This document shows, piece by piece, positions 17,467 to 26,482 of a DNA stretch of 64,000 nucleotides (position 1 is its first letter; every line of letters begins with the position of its first letter). The notes beneath the pieces are model-generated. The model did not search any database. It was not told the origin of the DNA and saw nothing but the letters and a program-made list of their open reading frames with translations. The DNA lies in contig NZ_CP077639.1 in NCBI RefSeq assembly GCF_019056395.1, forward strand, positions 1,924,001 to 1,988,000, read 5' to 3'. This DNA is from Terribacillus sp. DMT04 (lineage in GTDB: Bacteria; Bacillota; Bacilli; Bacillales; Amphibacillaceae). The position numbers and the translations under genes were made by a program.

Positions 17467-19001
17467 GAAAGCTCTTGTACGAGCTGCTGATACTGTTTGT
17501 TGCTGGTCTCAAGCTCAGCCGCACGCTGCGCATGCTGCAAGCTCTCCTCTTCTTGCCCGTTTAGCTGGAGAATACGGGCAAGATTATAATGAACAGCAGA
17601 ATCTTCAGGTGTTAAACGGACGAGCCTGTCATAATCCTGAATCGCTTTCTCTAATTCTCCGGTTTGAGAATAAGCTAACCCTCGATAAAACAATGGCAGC
17701 CGAGCCGCATCACTGCTTCCTTTATCTAAAGCATCTGTAGCATGCTGTATGACCATTTGATAATCACCCTGCTTGTAGGCAGCTTCTGCTTTCAAACCTT
17801 CATGTAATGCTGTATTGACTGGTCCCAGCAGACCATAAACAATCAAACCGGCTATTAAGACAAGGCTTAATACAGCCCCGCCTACTCGCGCTATTAACAT
17901 CTTTTTACCTGGCAGACCAACGAGCAACGCACTGGCAAAGCCGCCAATTAACCCGCCTATATGCGCATAAACATCAATAACATGACTAGCAGCAAAGCTA
18001 ATCACTAGATTGATCAGCAATATGACAATCAATCCGTTTCCAATTGTCCGCCAGAATAACTTCGGATAAACAGTCCCAAAATAGAGCAATGCGCCGAACA
18101 AACCAAAAATAGCTCCGGATGCGCCTGCACTTAAGTTTTGCGAAAAAGCAAAACTGGCTAAACCGCCAATTACTCCACCAAGCAGAAAGACAATGAAAAA
18201 TCGTCGGTGACCGAATACTTGCTCGGTTAATGTTCCCAGATAATACAAAGAAAGCATATTCGTCATCAAGTGCAAAGCGCCGATATGCAAGAACATAGAG
18301 GTGATAATCCGCCACCATTGATTCTCAGCTAATATTAAGGGGTTATATTTGGCTCCAAGCTCAATGAGTACAGCAGAATTAGTTGAGCCTCCAAGTAGCA
18401 CCTCTAAAAGAAACAGAAGTAAACTAATGCCGATAAGAACATATACAAGCAATGGCTTCTTGCGGTGAAATACAGCTTGGTCTGCCTGCTGCTGCTGTAC
18501 AAGCAAACTCCGAAGTCTGCTTTTCTCCATTTCCAGCTTCTGTTCACTGTCTTCCTCGACTGATACAAGCGACACCGAATCGCTAAGCTTCAAATGGCGA
18601 AAGAGTTTCTCCATTTCAGACTGATAAGTATCGCGATCCAAGTAATACGTTTGCATCGGGATTGGTCTTCTGCTTTTAATAATCATTGGCTTCTTTAATT
18701 TTGACCATTCATCCGCAGGTCCTTGATCACCAAAATAGACATTATGTATCTGAACCTTCTTGGCGAAGATGCCTTTTGTCATTTGCTGTATATCGCTAGC
18801 TGCCCTTAGAATGTCCCGTTTCAAATGGTTGGCCCACGCGAAGGTGCGTGATGTTAATCTTACCATCTGCACAATTCCATTTCGCTTTCTTTCCAGCCAG
18901 CAAACACGCAAGTCTTCATTTGCTCTTACAAAAGTAAAATCATGCACGGCAATCAGATGATTAATCATTCGATAGTAAGCCGTTTCTTCGTTGTAGGTCA
19001 T
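17460..19001 (-). CDS. gluP: Rhomboid intramembrane serine protease GluP (YqgP)
   Basis: The 513-residue protein has three parts: a soluble N-terminal domain (about 1-175), a seven-helix rhomboid core (about 175-385) and a C-terminal TPR region (about 405-510, repeats such as LFYRGLAYSQTGELEKAIQD). The catalytic serine lies in GASGAIFGLFG and the histidine in HIGGLIGG. Length and architecture match B. subtilis YqgP (about 507), which cuts membrane proteins such as the magnesium transporter MgtE together with FtsH. It lies in a yqgO-gluP-yqgQ order close to that of B. subtilis. Confidence 0.94.
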   Translation of the reverse strand: MTYNEETAYYRMINHLIAVHDFTFVRANEDLRVCWLERKRNGIVQMVRLTSRTFAWANHLKRDILRAASDIQQMTKGIFAKKVQIHNVYFGDQGPADEWSKLKKPMIIKSRRPIPMQTYYLDRDTYQSEMEKLFRHLKLSDSVSLVSVEEDSEQKLEMEKSRLRSLLVQQQQADQAVFHRKKPLLVYVLIGISLLLFLLEVLLGGSTNSAVLIELGAKYNPLILAENQWWRIITSMFLHIGALHLMTNMLSLYYLGTLTEQVFGHRRFFIVFLLGGVIGGLASFAFSQNLSAGASGAIFGLFGALLYFGTVYPKLFWRTIGNGLIVILLINLVISFAASHVIDVYAHIGGLIGGFASALLVGLPGKKMLIARVGGAVLSLVLIAGLIVYGLLGPVNTALHEGLKAEAAYKQGDYQMVIQHATDALDKGSSDAARLPLFYRGLAYSQTGELEKAIQDYDRLVRLTPEDSAVHYNLARILQLNGQEEESLQHAQRAAELETSNKQYQQLVQELSQ

Positions 19002-19043
19002 ACCTCTCCCCCTCTTGCCTACAGTGTATCAAAAAAGTCATGG

Positions 19044-19072
19044 AAAAACGCTCAGTTTACACTGAGCGTTTA
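19044..19072 (-). terminator. Terminator after the yqgO-like gene
   Basis: AAACGCTCAGTG and its partner CACTGAGCGTTT form a perfect stem with a T run on the minus strand. It overlaps the end of the small gene. Confidence 0.8.
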
Positions 19073-19251
19073 AATAACATTGGCAGCATCCGGGAACGCA
19101 AGGGTCCGAATCCCATCGACAGCCGAATAAGTCCTTTTCGAAGAACCGTAACGGCTAAAATTGCATTCAGCACACGATAGCGCTCTCGTATTAAAAATAT
19201 CACACTGGCTGTGAGTGACACAGCCGTGATAATCGACTTCCACATCAGCAC
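19057..19251 (-). CDS. yqgO: Small membrane protein, YqgO-like
   Basis: The 64-residue protein has one hydrophobic segment (SIITAVSLTASVIFLI) followed by a basic tail. It lies between yqgN and gluP, the place of B. subtilis yqgO, and has similar size. Similarity cannot be tested here, so the name rests on position. GTG at 19251 is nine bases from GGAGG; ATG at 19245 is an alternative. Confidence 0.55.
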   Translation of the reverse strand: MLMWKSIITAVSLTASVIFLIRERYRVLNAILAVTVLRKGLIRLSMGFGPLRSRMLPMLFKRSV

Positions 19252-19300
19252 CCATCCTTTCCTCCGGGATAACCTTAGTGTGTCCCGAACCAGAAGGCTG

Positions 19301-19867
19301 CTATTCGGTTAAGTCAATAAAACCATCATCTGTCAGAAGATGCCCAACAGGCCGATCATAAAAACCAACAGGCAAAGATTGTCTCAGCTGCTGACTGCTG
19401 GCAATGGCAATGGTCGTATGACGATAATCGGCAATATACCGGTCATAATAACCGCCGCCATACCCTATCCGGTACCCTGAATTATCAAATAGAAGTCCAG
19501 GAACAAGGAGCAAATCGATGTCGTCTTTGAAAGCAGGTACGCATCGTTCGGGGACGGGCTCTTTAATTTGAAAAGCACCGTCTGTCAGCTGATTATAGCT
19601 GTCTACATAATAAAACTGCATTCCTCTATTTTCCAGCGTAAGCGGCACGCACACATTTTTCTTTTCCAACCAAGCTTGCTGAATAATCTTCGTGGTATCC
19701 CATTCATGCGGCAGCGCCATTGTGAGACCAATCGTGTTCGCATGTTTCCAGATAGCTGACGAAAAGAGAAACGAAGCCAATTGATGTTCTACACGGAGCT
19801 TTTCAGTTGGCGGCATTTCTCTCAGCAGCTGAATCGCTTCCTGACGAAGCCGTTTTTTCTCTTCCAT
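19301..19867 (-). CDS. yqgN: 5-formyltetrahydrofolate cyclo-ligase
   Basis: The 188-residue enzyme converts 5-formyl-THF to 5,10-methenyl-THF with ATP. The signature YRIGYGGGYYDRYIAD is near residue 132, and the phosphate-binding RLRQEA lies at the N-terminus. The ATG at 19867 is preceded by GGGAGG; a GTG three bases before is also open. Length fits the family (about 187). Confidence 0.94.
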   Translation of the reverse strand: MEEKKRLRQEAIQLLREMPPTEKLRVEHQLASFLFSSAIWKHANTIGLTMALPHEWDTTKIIQQAWLEKKNVCVPLTLENRGMQFYYVDSYNQLTDGAFQIKEPVPERCVPAFKDDIDLLLVPGLLFDNSGYRIGYGGGYYDRYIADYRHTTIAIASSQQLRQSLPVGFYDRPVGHLLTDDGFIDLTE

Positions 19868-19887
19868 CACGAAACCTCCCTGTATGC

Positions 19888-19921
19888 AAAAAAACTCCCG
19901 CCAATAGGGGGAGTCTTTTTA
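19888..19921 (-). terminator. Terminator of rpmG
   Basis: On the minus strand GACTCCC pairs with GGGAGT(T) around a short loop and is followed by seven Ts, just after the rpmG stop. Confidence 0.8.
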
Positions 19922-19928
19922 TACGAAC

Positions 19929-20078
19929 TTATTTTGTTTCGCGGTGCAGCGTATACTTTTTCAAGCGTGGGCTATATTTTCTAAGCTCCATGCGTTCTGG
20001 ATGTTTACGCTTGTTTTTTGTTGTAATGTAGTTACGATCTCCTGTTTCTGTGCAGGCGAGAGTAATGTTTACACGCAT
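19929..20078 (-). CDS. rpmG: Ribosomal protein L33 (bL33), cysteine-poor form
   Basis: The 49-residue protein starts [20 protein letters not shown] and ends [11 protein letters not shown], a typical bL33 of the 50S subunit. Only one cysteine (residue 9) remains. The usual CxxC…CxxC zinc ribbon is changed to CTET and SPRL, so this is the zinc-independent form. The position between yqgN and the pst region is that of rpmGA in B. subtilis. GGGAGGGA is the ribosome binding site. Confidence 0.95.
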   Translation of the reverse strand: MRVNITLACTETGDRNYITTKNKRKHPERMELRKYSPRLKKYTLHRETK

Positions 20079-20141
20079 GTATAATCCCTCCCAACAATCT
20101 TAAATAATTGTATGAAAACATAACGATCTTCAGACCACCTA

Positions 20142-20170
20142 ATAATAGCAGAATTACAGTGCTATATCAA
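20142..20170 (-). promoter_or_regulatory. Vegetative promoter of rpmG
   Basis: TTGATA (revcomp of 20165-20170), a 17-bp spacer and TATTAT (20142-20147) form a close match to the sigma-A consensus on the minus strand, about 65 bp before the rpmG start. Confidence 0.75.
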
Positions 20171-20283
20171 CCTTTATCCTCAACAATTTAATAAGAAAAC
20201 AGTATTTTGTCGAATTCTCTATATCCCTGTCAGCAGCAATATGATATAAATAGGATAGCAATAATTAGGAGGTAACACACATC

Positions 20284-20631
20284 ATGTTAATCGCTGCCAT
20301 CACCTTTCTTGCAGCAGGCATCATACTTTGGATTTTTTCTTTCTTTATGCAGGACAAATTTAAACATATGGATCAGCAAATCGAACAATTGACTTTATCT
20401 ACCATGCAGGAAAATTATACCATGAACAAAAAAATCAAAGTACTGGAAGAAGAATTGCTGCCGACAACTCAGCGCGAATTAAAACAAAGCCGCTCACAAA
20501 AACCAGCCATCTTCCAGAAGGTTCAGAATCTGCATCAACAAGGCTACAGCATCAAAGAAATTGCGAACGAGACAGGCTTAGCAGAGGACGATGTATACCG
20601 TGTTGCGAAACAAACAGGAGGACAACGATGA
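20284..20631 (+). CDS. yqzD: Membrane-anchored coiled-coil protein with HTH-like tail, YqzD-like
   Basis: The 115-residue protein has one N-terminal membrane helix (residues 2-22) and a charged, probably coiled-coil middle (25-70). Its C-terminal segment KVQNLHQQGYSIKEIANETG… (from about 80) reads like a helix-turn-helix. The layout resembles SwrB-type small membrane proteins. The function is unknown to me. Size and position match B. subtilis YqzD (about 117) beside yqzC and pst. It overlaps the next gene by 4 bp (ATGA). Confidence 0.65.
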   Translation: MLIAAITFLAAGIILWIFSFFMQDKFKHMDQQIEQLTLSTMQENYTMNKKIKVLEEELLPTTQRELKQSRSQKPAIFQKVQNLHQQGYSIKEIANETGLAEDDVYRVAKQTGGQR

Positions 20632-21089
20632 AGCAAGTAATCCAAGGCTTTGCTGCCGCTCTTCTGCTCGCAGGCGCATGCATGCTGGTTCTCTATTTCG
20701 CATCTGACGATGGAACAGCAAAAACAACCTCGGCAGCTCCAATAAAAAAGGAAGAACTCGACACAGAAGAAATGAAAACGCGTTTAGAAAAAGACGATTA
20801 TTATATTCTAAGCAGCAAAGACTATGAAGAACTTCAGAAAAAGACAGAAACGAAAGATAAGGCGAAAACAGCATCAGAACAAACGAAAAAGTTCCAACTG
20901 AAGCTTGAAAGCGGTATGACGAGTGATGAAGTTGCTCAACTATTAGAGAAAAAGAGCATTCTGGAAGACGGAGATGCTTTCCTCACTTATTTGAACGTTA
21001 CGAATGCAAGTAAATCATTACAAGTAGGAACCTATGATGTCAATTCTGACATGTCTTATGACGAAATTACAGACTTACTAACAAAATAA
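20628..21089 (+). CDS. yqzC: Membrane-anchored protein with MltG/LysM-like tail, YqzC-like
   Basis: The 153-residue protein has a single N-terminal anchor (QGFAAALLLAGACMLVLYF) and a charged linker. The C-terminal region (about 95-153) contains LKLESGMTSDEVAQLLEKKSILED, which resembles the LysM-like N-terminal domain of MltG/YceG proteins but without the transglycosylase domain. It is translationally coupled to the upstream gene. Position next to pst and length match B. subtilis YqzC. The function is not known. Confidence 0.65.
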   Translation: MKQVIQGFAAALLLAGACMLVLYFASDDGTAKTTSAAPIKKEELDTEEMKTRLEKDDYYILSSKDYEELQKKTETKDKAKTASEQTKKFQLKLESGMTSDEVAQLLEKKSILEDGDAFLTYLNVTNASKSLQVGTYDVNSDMSYDEITDLLTK

Positions 21090-21122
21090 AAAGCAGCGGC
21101 ATCCAGCAGCCGCTGCTTTTTA
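21087..21122. terminator. Bidirectional terminator, yqzC and phoU
   Basis: AAAAGCAGCGGC pairs with GCCGCTGCTTTT around an 8-base loop, with A and T flanks. It separates convergent yqzC and phoU and includes the ends of both. Confidence 0.87.
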
Positions 21123-21779
21123 TTTGTTTAAATCAATCGACGTACCTTTAACCAAATACAAGATACCTTCACCGATGTTTGTAATATGGTCCCCGACACG
21201 TTCAACGAAGCGCCCTACGAATACAAGCTGCATCATCTGCTGATGTTTGCCTGCTTCTGCCTTACGCTCATCCAGCATGTCACGGAATAATTCGCCGTAC
21301 ATACTGTCCACTACGTTATCAAGGTCCGCTAACTTTTTCGCTTTGCTAATATCTTCTTCCTCAAAGGCTTGTACAGCGCTATGAATCATTTTGCTGACAA
21401 CCTCCTGCATATCACGAATTGCCAAAGGAATTTCATACGGACTGAGCACATTTAACCGATTTACGCTTTTGGCAATATTCTTTGCGTGATCAGCCATCCG
21501 TTCCAAATCAGTGGATACACGGAGAAATGCCACCAATCGGCGCAAGTCAGTTGCTACTGGCTGCTGCATCGCAATAAGCTGGATTGTTGCCTCATTTATA
21601 TCTTGGTCCCGCTTATTCAAAATCTCATCATTCTCTATAACCTTATACGCAAGGTCACTGTTTCGTTCATACAATGCATCAATTGCTTGCTTTAATGCCG
21701 TATCTACCTCAAACGCAAATGAGATGATTAATTTTTGAATTGCTTCTAAATCTGCTGAAAACTGCTCTCTAGCTACCAT
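21120..21779 (-). CDS. phoU: Phosphate signalling protein PhoU
   Basis: The 219-residue all-helical protein has the two PhoU repeats with metal-binding motifs: DLERMADHAKNIAK near residue 90 and RFVERVGDHITNIGE near 190. PhoU couples the Pst transporter to the phosphate sensor kinase and tempers phosphate uptake. It is the last gene of pstS-C-A-B-B-phoU. Confidence 0.95.
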   Translation of the reverse strand: MVAREQFSADLEAIQKLIISFAFEVDTALKQAIDALYERNSDLAYKVIENDEILNKRDQDINEATIQLIAMQQPVATDLRRLVAFLRVSTDLERMADHAKNIAKSVNRLNVLSPYEIPLAIRDMQEVVSKMIHSAVQAFEEEDISKAKKLADLDNVVDSMYGELFRDMLDERKAEAGKHQQMMQLVFVGRFVERVGDHITNIGEGILYLVKGTSIDLNK

Positions 21780-21801
21780 ATGTTCTCCTCCAGTGCATCA
21801 T

Positions 21802-22575
21802 TTAACCGAAACGACCGCTAATGTAGTCTTCTGTGCGCTTATCTTCCGGATTTGAGAATAATTTACTTGTTTCTGTAGCCTCTACTACATGTCCATGCAG
21901 GAAGAAAGCCGTTTTGTCAGAAATACGGGAAGCTTGCTGCATGTTATGCGTTACAATAACAATACAATATTTTTTCTTCAGCTCTGTCATGAGCTCTTCA
22001 ATCTTCAACGTAGAAATTGGATCCAGTGCGGATGTCGGTTCATCCATTAATACAACATCTGGTGTTGTTGCAAGCGCACGTGCGATACACAAACGCTGCT
22101 GCTGTCCCCCAGACAGACCCATCGCAGAAGACTTTAGACGATCCTTTACTTCATCCCATAATGCTACATCTTTCAGCGTTGTTTCAACAATTTCATCTAA
22201 CTCACTCTTTTTCTTTATACCATGAATTTTTGGTCCGTACACAATATTATCGTAAATTGACTGTGGGAAAGGATTACCTTTCTGGAAAATCATACCGACA
22301 TTACGGCGTAAATCAACTAAGTCAACTCTGGAATCAAGGAGATTCTTTTCTTTATAGTTGATTTCCCCTGTCATTCGGACACCTGGTACCGTATTGATCA
22401 TTAAATTGAGTGTTTTAATAAAAGTGGATTTACCACAGCCAGATGGTCCGATAATGGCATAGATTTCGTTATTCAATGCTTCTAGGTTAACATCCTTCAG
22501 AGCATGATAATCGTCATACCATAAATTTAAATCATTCACTTGGAATATTGATTCTTTCGTTGCTGCCGCTTGCAT
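21802..22575 (-). CDS. pstB: Phosphate ABC transporter ATP-binding protein PstB (copy 1)
   Basis: The 257-residue ATPase has Walker [10 protein letters not shown] at 43-51, signature LSGGQQQR near 155 and Walker [14 protein letters not shown]. It drives high-affinity phosphate import through PstC/PstA. Two pstB genes in tandem (12 bp apart) are also found in B. subtilis (pstBA, pstBB). I cannot assign A or B names by sequence alone. Confidence 0.94.
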   Translation of the reverse strand: MQAAATKESIFQVNDLNLWYDDYHALKDVNLEALNNEIYAIIGPSGCGKSTFIKTLNLMINTVPGVRMTGEINYKEKNLLDSRVDLVDLRRNVGMIFQKGNPFPQSIYDNIVYGPKIHGIKKKSELDEIVETTLKDVALWDEVKDRLKSSAMGLSGGQQQRLCIARALATTPDVVLMDEPTSALDPISTLKIEELMTELKKKYCIVIVTHNMQQASRISDKTAFFLHGHVVEATETSKLFSNPEDKRTEDYISGRFG

Positions 22576-22587
22576 AGCTGTTGCCTC

Positions 22588-23415
22588 CTACCCGAATCTG
22601 CCGGAAATATATTCTTCTGTTTTCGTTTCAGAAGGATTAGTGAAGATTTTCTTTGTATCATCATATTCTACAATGTCTCCATTGAAGAAAAATGCTGTTT
22701 TATCTGATACACGTGATGCCTGGGACATATTATGTGTCACGATGACAATGGAATAATCCTCCTTGAGCTGAAGAATCAATTCTTCTATCTTAGCGTTAGA
22801 TACCGGATCTAGCGCAGAAGCTGGTTCATCTAACAGAAGGATTTGCGGCTCCATTGCCAAAGTACGTGCAATACAAAGCCGTTGCTGCTGACCGCCGGAT
22901 AAAGATAATGCAGATTGTTGCAAACGGTCTTTTACTTCATCCCATAGTGCTGCCTTACGCAAACTCTCCTCAACTATTTGGTCAAGAGCTTGCTTATCCT
23001 TCTGCCCGTTATACTTCAATGCGTGTGTAATATTATTGTAGATAGATTTAGGGAATGGATTCGGCTTTTGGAACACCATACCAATTTCTGCTCTTAATGC
23101 TACGACGTTGATATCTCTGCGAAGGATATTCAAGCCATCATAAATGATTTCTCCCTCAGCTCGACTGGAAGGAATCAAATCGTTCATTCGATTTATGGAA
23201 CGTATAAATGTAGATTTACCACAACCTGACGGACCGATTAATGCAGTTACTGCATTTTTCTCAATTCCCATATTAGCCCGTTTCACTGCTTCCTTGCTGC
23301 CATAGAAAATACTTAAATCCTTAACATCAAGTACAACCTCCTTATGGGAAGCTGTTTTTTTAGATATAGTCTCTTCGGTTTTTATTTTAGTTGGTCGATC
23401 TGCTGTATAGTTCAT
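22588..23415 (-). CDS. pstB: Phosphate ABC transporter ATP-binding protein PstB (copy 2)
   Basis: The 275-residue ATPase has Walker [10 protein letters not shown] at 61-69, LSGGQQQR and [13 protein letters not shown]. Compared with the second copy it has an N-terminal extension of about 20 polar residues ([20 protein letters not shown]). The ATG at 23415 has AGAGGAG eight bases upstream. It lies between pstA and the other pstB. Confidence 0.94.
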   Translation of the reverse strand: MNYTADRPTKIKTEETISKKTASHKEVVLDVKDLSIFYGSKEAVKRANMGIEKNAVTALIGPSGCGKSTFIRSINRMNDLIPSSRAEGEIIYDGLNILRRDINVVALRAEIGMVFQKPNPFPKSIYNNITHALKYNGQKDKQALDQIVEESLRKAALWDEVKDRLQQSALSLSGGQQQRLCIARTLAMEPQILLLDEPASALDPVSNAKIEELILQLKEDYSIVIVTHNMSQASRVSDKTAFFFNGDIVEYDDTKKIFTNPSETKTEEYISGRFG

Positions 23416-23435
23416 GTCGCGAACTCCTCTCTTCA

Positions 23436-24323
23436 TCATTTACCTGCTGTCAATTTCTTATGGATGACACTGCCCAACCAGCGCGCGAGGAGATTGAACA
23501 CTAAGACAGCAATAACTAGAACCGCAGCAGCACCGTTGGCTACTTCACGAATATCCGGAATCAAACCTTGTGTGTTAACTGCCCAAATATGAACCGCTAA
23601 TGTTTCCGCAGGTCGGAAAATATTCAAAGGTGAATCCTCAGCAAGTGGGTTCCAGTTTCCGTAATCTAATGTCGGCGTAGAAAGACCCGCAGTATAAAGC
23701 AAAGCTGCTGCTTCTCCAAATACACGTCCAGATGCTAGAATTGCACCCGTCAAAATACCAGGGAAAGCATATGGCAGTAACACTGTTTTGATTGTATGCC
23801 ATCTTGTAATACCTAACGCAAGACTCGCTTCTTTTTGTTCTTTAGGTACACTGTTAATTGCGTCCTCCGTAACTCGAACCATAACAGGAATGTTAAAGAT
23901 TGTTAAAGCTAAAGCTCCACCAATTATTGTATATCCCCAGCCTGTAATATTAACGAAAATTAATAGACCGAACAAACCAACAACGATAGAAGGCAAAGAT
24001 GCCAGCATCTCAATACATGTACGGATAAAGTTTGTGATCTTTCCAGGCTTTGCGTATTCAGCCATGTACACCCCGCCGCATACACCAAGCGGTACAGTAA
24101 TAATCATTGTAATGAATAGGATATAGAATGAATTAAATAGTTGGTCTCGAATACCGCCGCCAGCTTGATAAGCACTGGATGGGGACGTTAAGAAATCCCA
24201 TGAAATTTGCGGAATTCCATTAGATAAGATGAAATAGAAAAGATAAAGCAACAAAGCAACCATTATTGCTGCAATCGTGTAAAAAACTCCTGTTGCAATA
24301 CGATCTGTAATTCTGCTGTTCAT
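23436..24323 (-). CDS. pstA: Phosphate ABC transporter permease PstA
   Basis: The 295-residue inner-membrane permease has six predicted helices and the EAA-type cytoplasmic loop ([21 protein letters not shown]). With PstC it forms the phosphate channel. The start at [12 protein letters not shown] follows AGGAGGAAAGTTTA; it overlaps the pstC stop by one base (TAATG). Confidence 0.94.
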   Translation of the reverse strand: MNSRITDRIATGVFYTIAAIMVALLLYLFYFILSNGIPQISWDFLTSPSSAYQAGGGIRDQLFNSFYILFITMIITVPLGVCGGVYMAEYAKPGKITNFIRTCIEMLASLPSIVVGLFGLLIFVNITGWGYTIIGGALALTIFNIPVMVRVTEDAINSVPKEQKEASLALGITRWHTIKTVLLPYAFPGILTGAILASGRVFGEAAALLYTAGLSTPTLDYGNWNPLAEDSPLNIFRPAETLAVHIWAVNTQGLIPDIREVANGAAAVLVIAVLVFNLLARWLGSVIHKKLTAGK

Positions 24324-25252
24324 TAAACTTTCCTCCTGCCTGACAAGTAACGGACAATAAAGATGAATATGAATGAGATAACAAGTAAGATAAGACCCAT
24401 CGACCATAGTGTATTATTTTCAATACTTCCATATGTTGTGTGCCCAATATTAAGCGTTACGATAGTTGTTAATGTTGCGGAAGTGTCAAAGATGGTTTCC
24501 GGAATATCTCGTGAGTTACCGATTACCATCTGTACAGCTAATGCTTCACCAAAAGCTCGTGCCATACCAAGCACAATAGCTGTCAGCAGTGATGGCAATG
24601 CTGCTGGAATCAATACTTTACGAATTGTCTGCCAGCGTGTTGCGCCTAATGCCATAGATCCTTGTCGAAGACTATCCGGCAATGACCGCATAGCGTCAGT
24701 TGCTATAGTTGTAACCGTAGGGAGAATCATCACAGTCAAAACAACAACACCTGCAAACAAGCTAAACCCAATACCAGGTAAGTTATCCCTTACTAATGGC
24801 ACTAGCACGACAAGTCCTATAAAACCATAAACAACAGATGGTATACCAACTAGCAGTTCAATTACCGGCTGTAAAACCTTCTTACCAAATTTCGGTGAGA
24901 TTTCAGACATGAAGATCGCTGCACCAATACCGAGCGGTGCTGCTACCAATGCAGAAAGGAAGGTTACGGCTAGAGAACCGAAAATGAAAGGAAAGATACC
25001 ATATGAAGCTTCTCCACTGCCTACTGGATTCCAGTTTGTGCTGGTTAGATAGGCAATAGGATTAATATTATTAACAGTAAATGATTGCAAACCCTTTTGG
25101 GCTAGGAAAACAGTTACTGAGATTGTCGCAGCAATCATTATGATTGCACAAAACGTTACAAGTGAACGACCGCGCACTTCATCCCAGCGTCTGTTTTTAT
25201 TGGTCAGAATCAGCCTATCTTCAGCTGATGTGTTAACTGTTGCTTTTGCCAA
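24323..25252 (-). CDS. pstC: Phosphate ABC transporter permease PstC
   Basis: The 309-residue permease has an N-terminal cytoplasmic tail, six helices and the conserved loop DSLRQGSMALGATRWQTIRKVL. It partners PstA. It is separated from pstS by about 130 bp that hold a strong hairpin. Confidence 0.95.
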   Translation of the reverse strand: MAKATVNTSAEDRLILTNKNRRWDEVRGRSLVTFCAIIMIAATISVTVFLAQKGLQSFTVNNINPIAYLTSTNWNPVGSGEASYGIFPFIFGSLAVTFLSALVAAPLGIGAAIFMSEISPKFGKKVLQPVIELLVGIPSVVYGFIGLVVLVPLVRDNLPGIGFSLFAGVVVLTVMILPTVTTIATDAMRSLPDSLRQGSMALGATRWQTIRKVLIPAALPSLLTAIVLGMARAFGEALAVQMVIGNSRDIPETIFDTSATLTTIVTLNIGHTTYGSIENNTLWSMGLILLVISFIFIFIVRYLSGRRKV

Positions 25253-25339
25253 CTTCTACAACTCCTCTTAAAAAACAACAGAAAGGAACACGTACAATGT
25301 GCCTTCCGCTGCCTGTGATAGCTATTTTATAACCACAGT

Positions 25340-25372
25340 AAGGTAAATGCAGTTAAACACCGCATCTACCTT
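25340..25372 (-). other. Hairpin between pstS and pstC
   Basis: On the minus strand AAGGTA(G)ATGC pairs with GCAT(T)TACCTT around an 11-base loop, 13 bp after the pstS stop. There is no T run directly after it, so it is more likely a 3' stabilising or processing structure than a terminator. A second, weaker hairpin with a T run lies at about 25268-25300. Such elements would leave pstS mRNA more abundant than the transporter genes. Confidence 0.5.
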
Positions 25373-25384
25373 ATGTTTTACACA

Positions 25385-26311
25385 TTATTTATCAGTTTGG
25401 TTTCCTTCTGCATCACGTTCAACTTCCATCGCTGTCATTGGAACATAGCCTTGTTCAGGAACGATAGTAGTTTGAATTTCTTCGCTAAGCATGTAATCAA
25501 GGAATTCTTTAGCAAGACCTTCAGCTTCTCCATTTGTATAAGAATGCTGGTAAGCCCAGATTGGGAATTCGCCAGAACCGATTGTTTCATCAGTAGGTTC
25601 TACGCCATCAATGCTTGCTTTTGTTATAGAATCATCATCAAAGTAAGAAAGAGCTAGATAGCCAATCGCACCTGGTGTATCAGCAACGATTTGCTTAACA
25701 GTGTTGGAAGAATCCTCCGTAACACCTTCTGCTGGAGTTTCACCATCAAGACCAAACTTTACGAAAGTTGCACGCGTACCAGAAGAGTCTGGACGGTTTA
25801 CAAGTGTAATTTCTTGATCCGCTCCGCCAACTTCAGACCAGTTCGTGATTTTGCCAGTGAAGATATCTTTCAGCTGCTGTTTTGTAAGGTTATCTACGCC
25901 TACTTCTGGGTTGATTGCTGCTGTCATACCTACAACTGCAACTTTGTGATCAACTAGAGCTTCTGCGTCAATACCTTCTTTTTCTTCAGCAAATACATCT
26001 GAATTACCGATTGCAACAGAACCTTCCTGAACCTGACTCAGGCCAGCTCCGGAACCACCTGCGTTTACTTGGATGTCTGCATCCGGGTTTTCTTCCTTGT
26101 ACTTTTCAGCTGCTGCTGCTACTAAAGGCTGCATTGCACTGGAACCAGATACAACGATTGAGCTATCGGAAGTTTCTCCGCCTCCACTGTTGCTGTTCCC
26201 GCTGTTGCTGTCTTCAGATTGTTCGCCGCCAGCGTTTCCGCCACATGCTGCAAGTACACCAATTACTAGTGCAAACATTGCAAGCAATACAGATAGTTTC
26301 ATTTTCTTCAT
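25385..26311 (-). CDS. pstS: Phosphate-binding lipoprotein PstS
   Basis: The 308-residue protein has a lipoprotein signal peptide ending in LAAC (lipidated C23) and a serine-, asparagine- and glycine-rich linker. The PBP-like domain carries the phosphate-binding motifs SGSSAMQPL, GSGAGLSQV and RPDSSGTRATF. It captures phosphate outside the membrane for PstCAB. It is first in the operon behind a PhoP-box array, so it should be induced on phosphate starvation. Confidence 0.96.
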   Translation of the reverse strand: MKKMKLSVLLAMFALVIGVLAACGGNAGGEQSEDSNSGNSNSGGGETSDSSIVVSGSSAMQPLVAAAAEKYKEENPDADIQVNAGGSGAGLSQVQEGSVAIGNSDVFAEEKEGIDAEALVDHKVAVVGMTAAINPEVGVDNLTKQQLKDIFTGKITNWSEVGGADQEITLVNRPDSSGTRATFVKFGLDGETPAEGVTEDSSNTVKQIVADTPGAIGYLALSYFDDDSITKASIDGVEPTDETIGSGEFPIWAYQHSYTNGEAEGLAKEFLDYMLSEEIQTTIVPEQGYVPMTAMEVERDAEGNQTDK

Positions 26312-26362
26312 GTTTGATTTTCCCCCTACGAAATTCGATTAGTTCCTTTGCCTTACAACTAC

Positions 26363-26416
26363 ATAATAGCTTGTCATCATTAAGGAATAATAAACTCAAT
26401 GTAAAGGTTGTGTAAA
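26363..26416 (-). promoter_or_regulatory. PhoP-box array and promoter of the pst operon
   Basis: On the minus strand four hexamers follow each other with exact 5-bp spacers: TTTACA (26411-26416), TTTACA (26400-26405), TTTATT (26389-26394) and TTAATG (26378-26383). The PhoP consensus is TT(A/T/C)ACA repeated every 11 bp, so two are perfect and two degenerate. A TATTAT -10 box (26363-26368) follows at a distance usual for PhoP-activated promoters. Confidence 0.85.
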
Positions 26417-26439
26417 TTGAGGTCAGTTTTTGTAGAAAT

Positions 26440-26474
26440 AAAAAGAACCACCCGTTTGTTTGGGTGGTTCTTCG
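26440..26474 (-). terminator. Terminator of pbpA
   Basis: AAGAACCACCC pairs with GGGTGGTTCTT around an 8-base loop and is followed on the minus strand by TTTTTATTTC. It insulates pbpA from the PhoP boxes of pstS, which begin 24 bp later. Confidence 0.87.
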
Positions 26475-26482
26475 GCAATACT

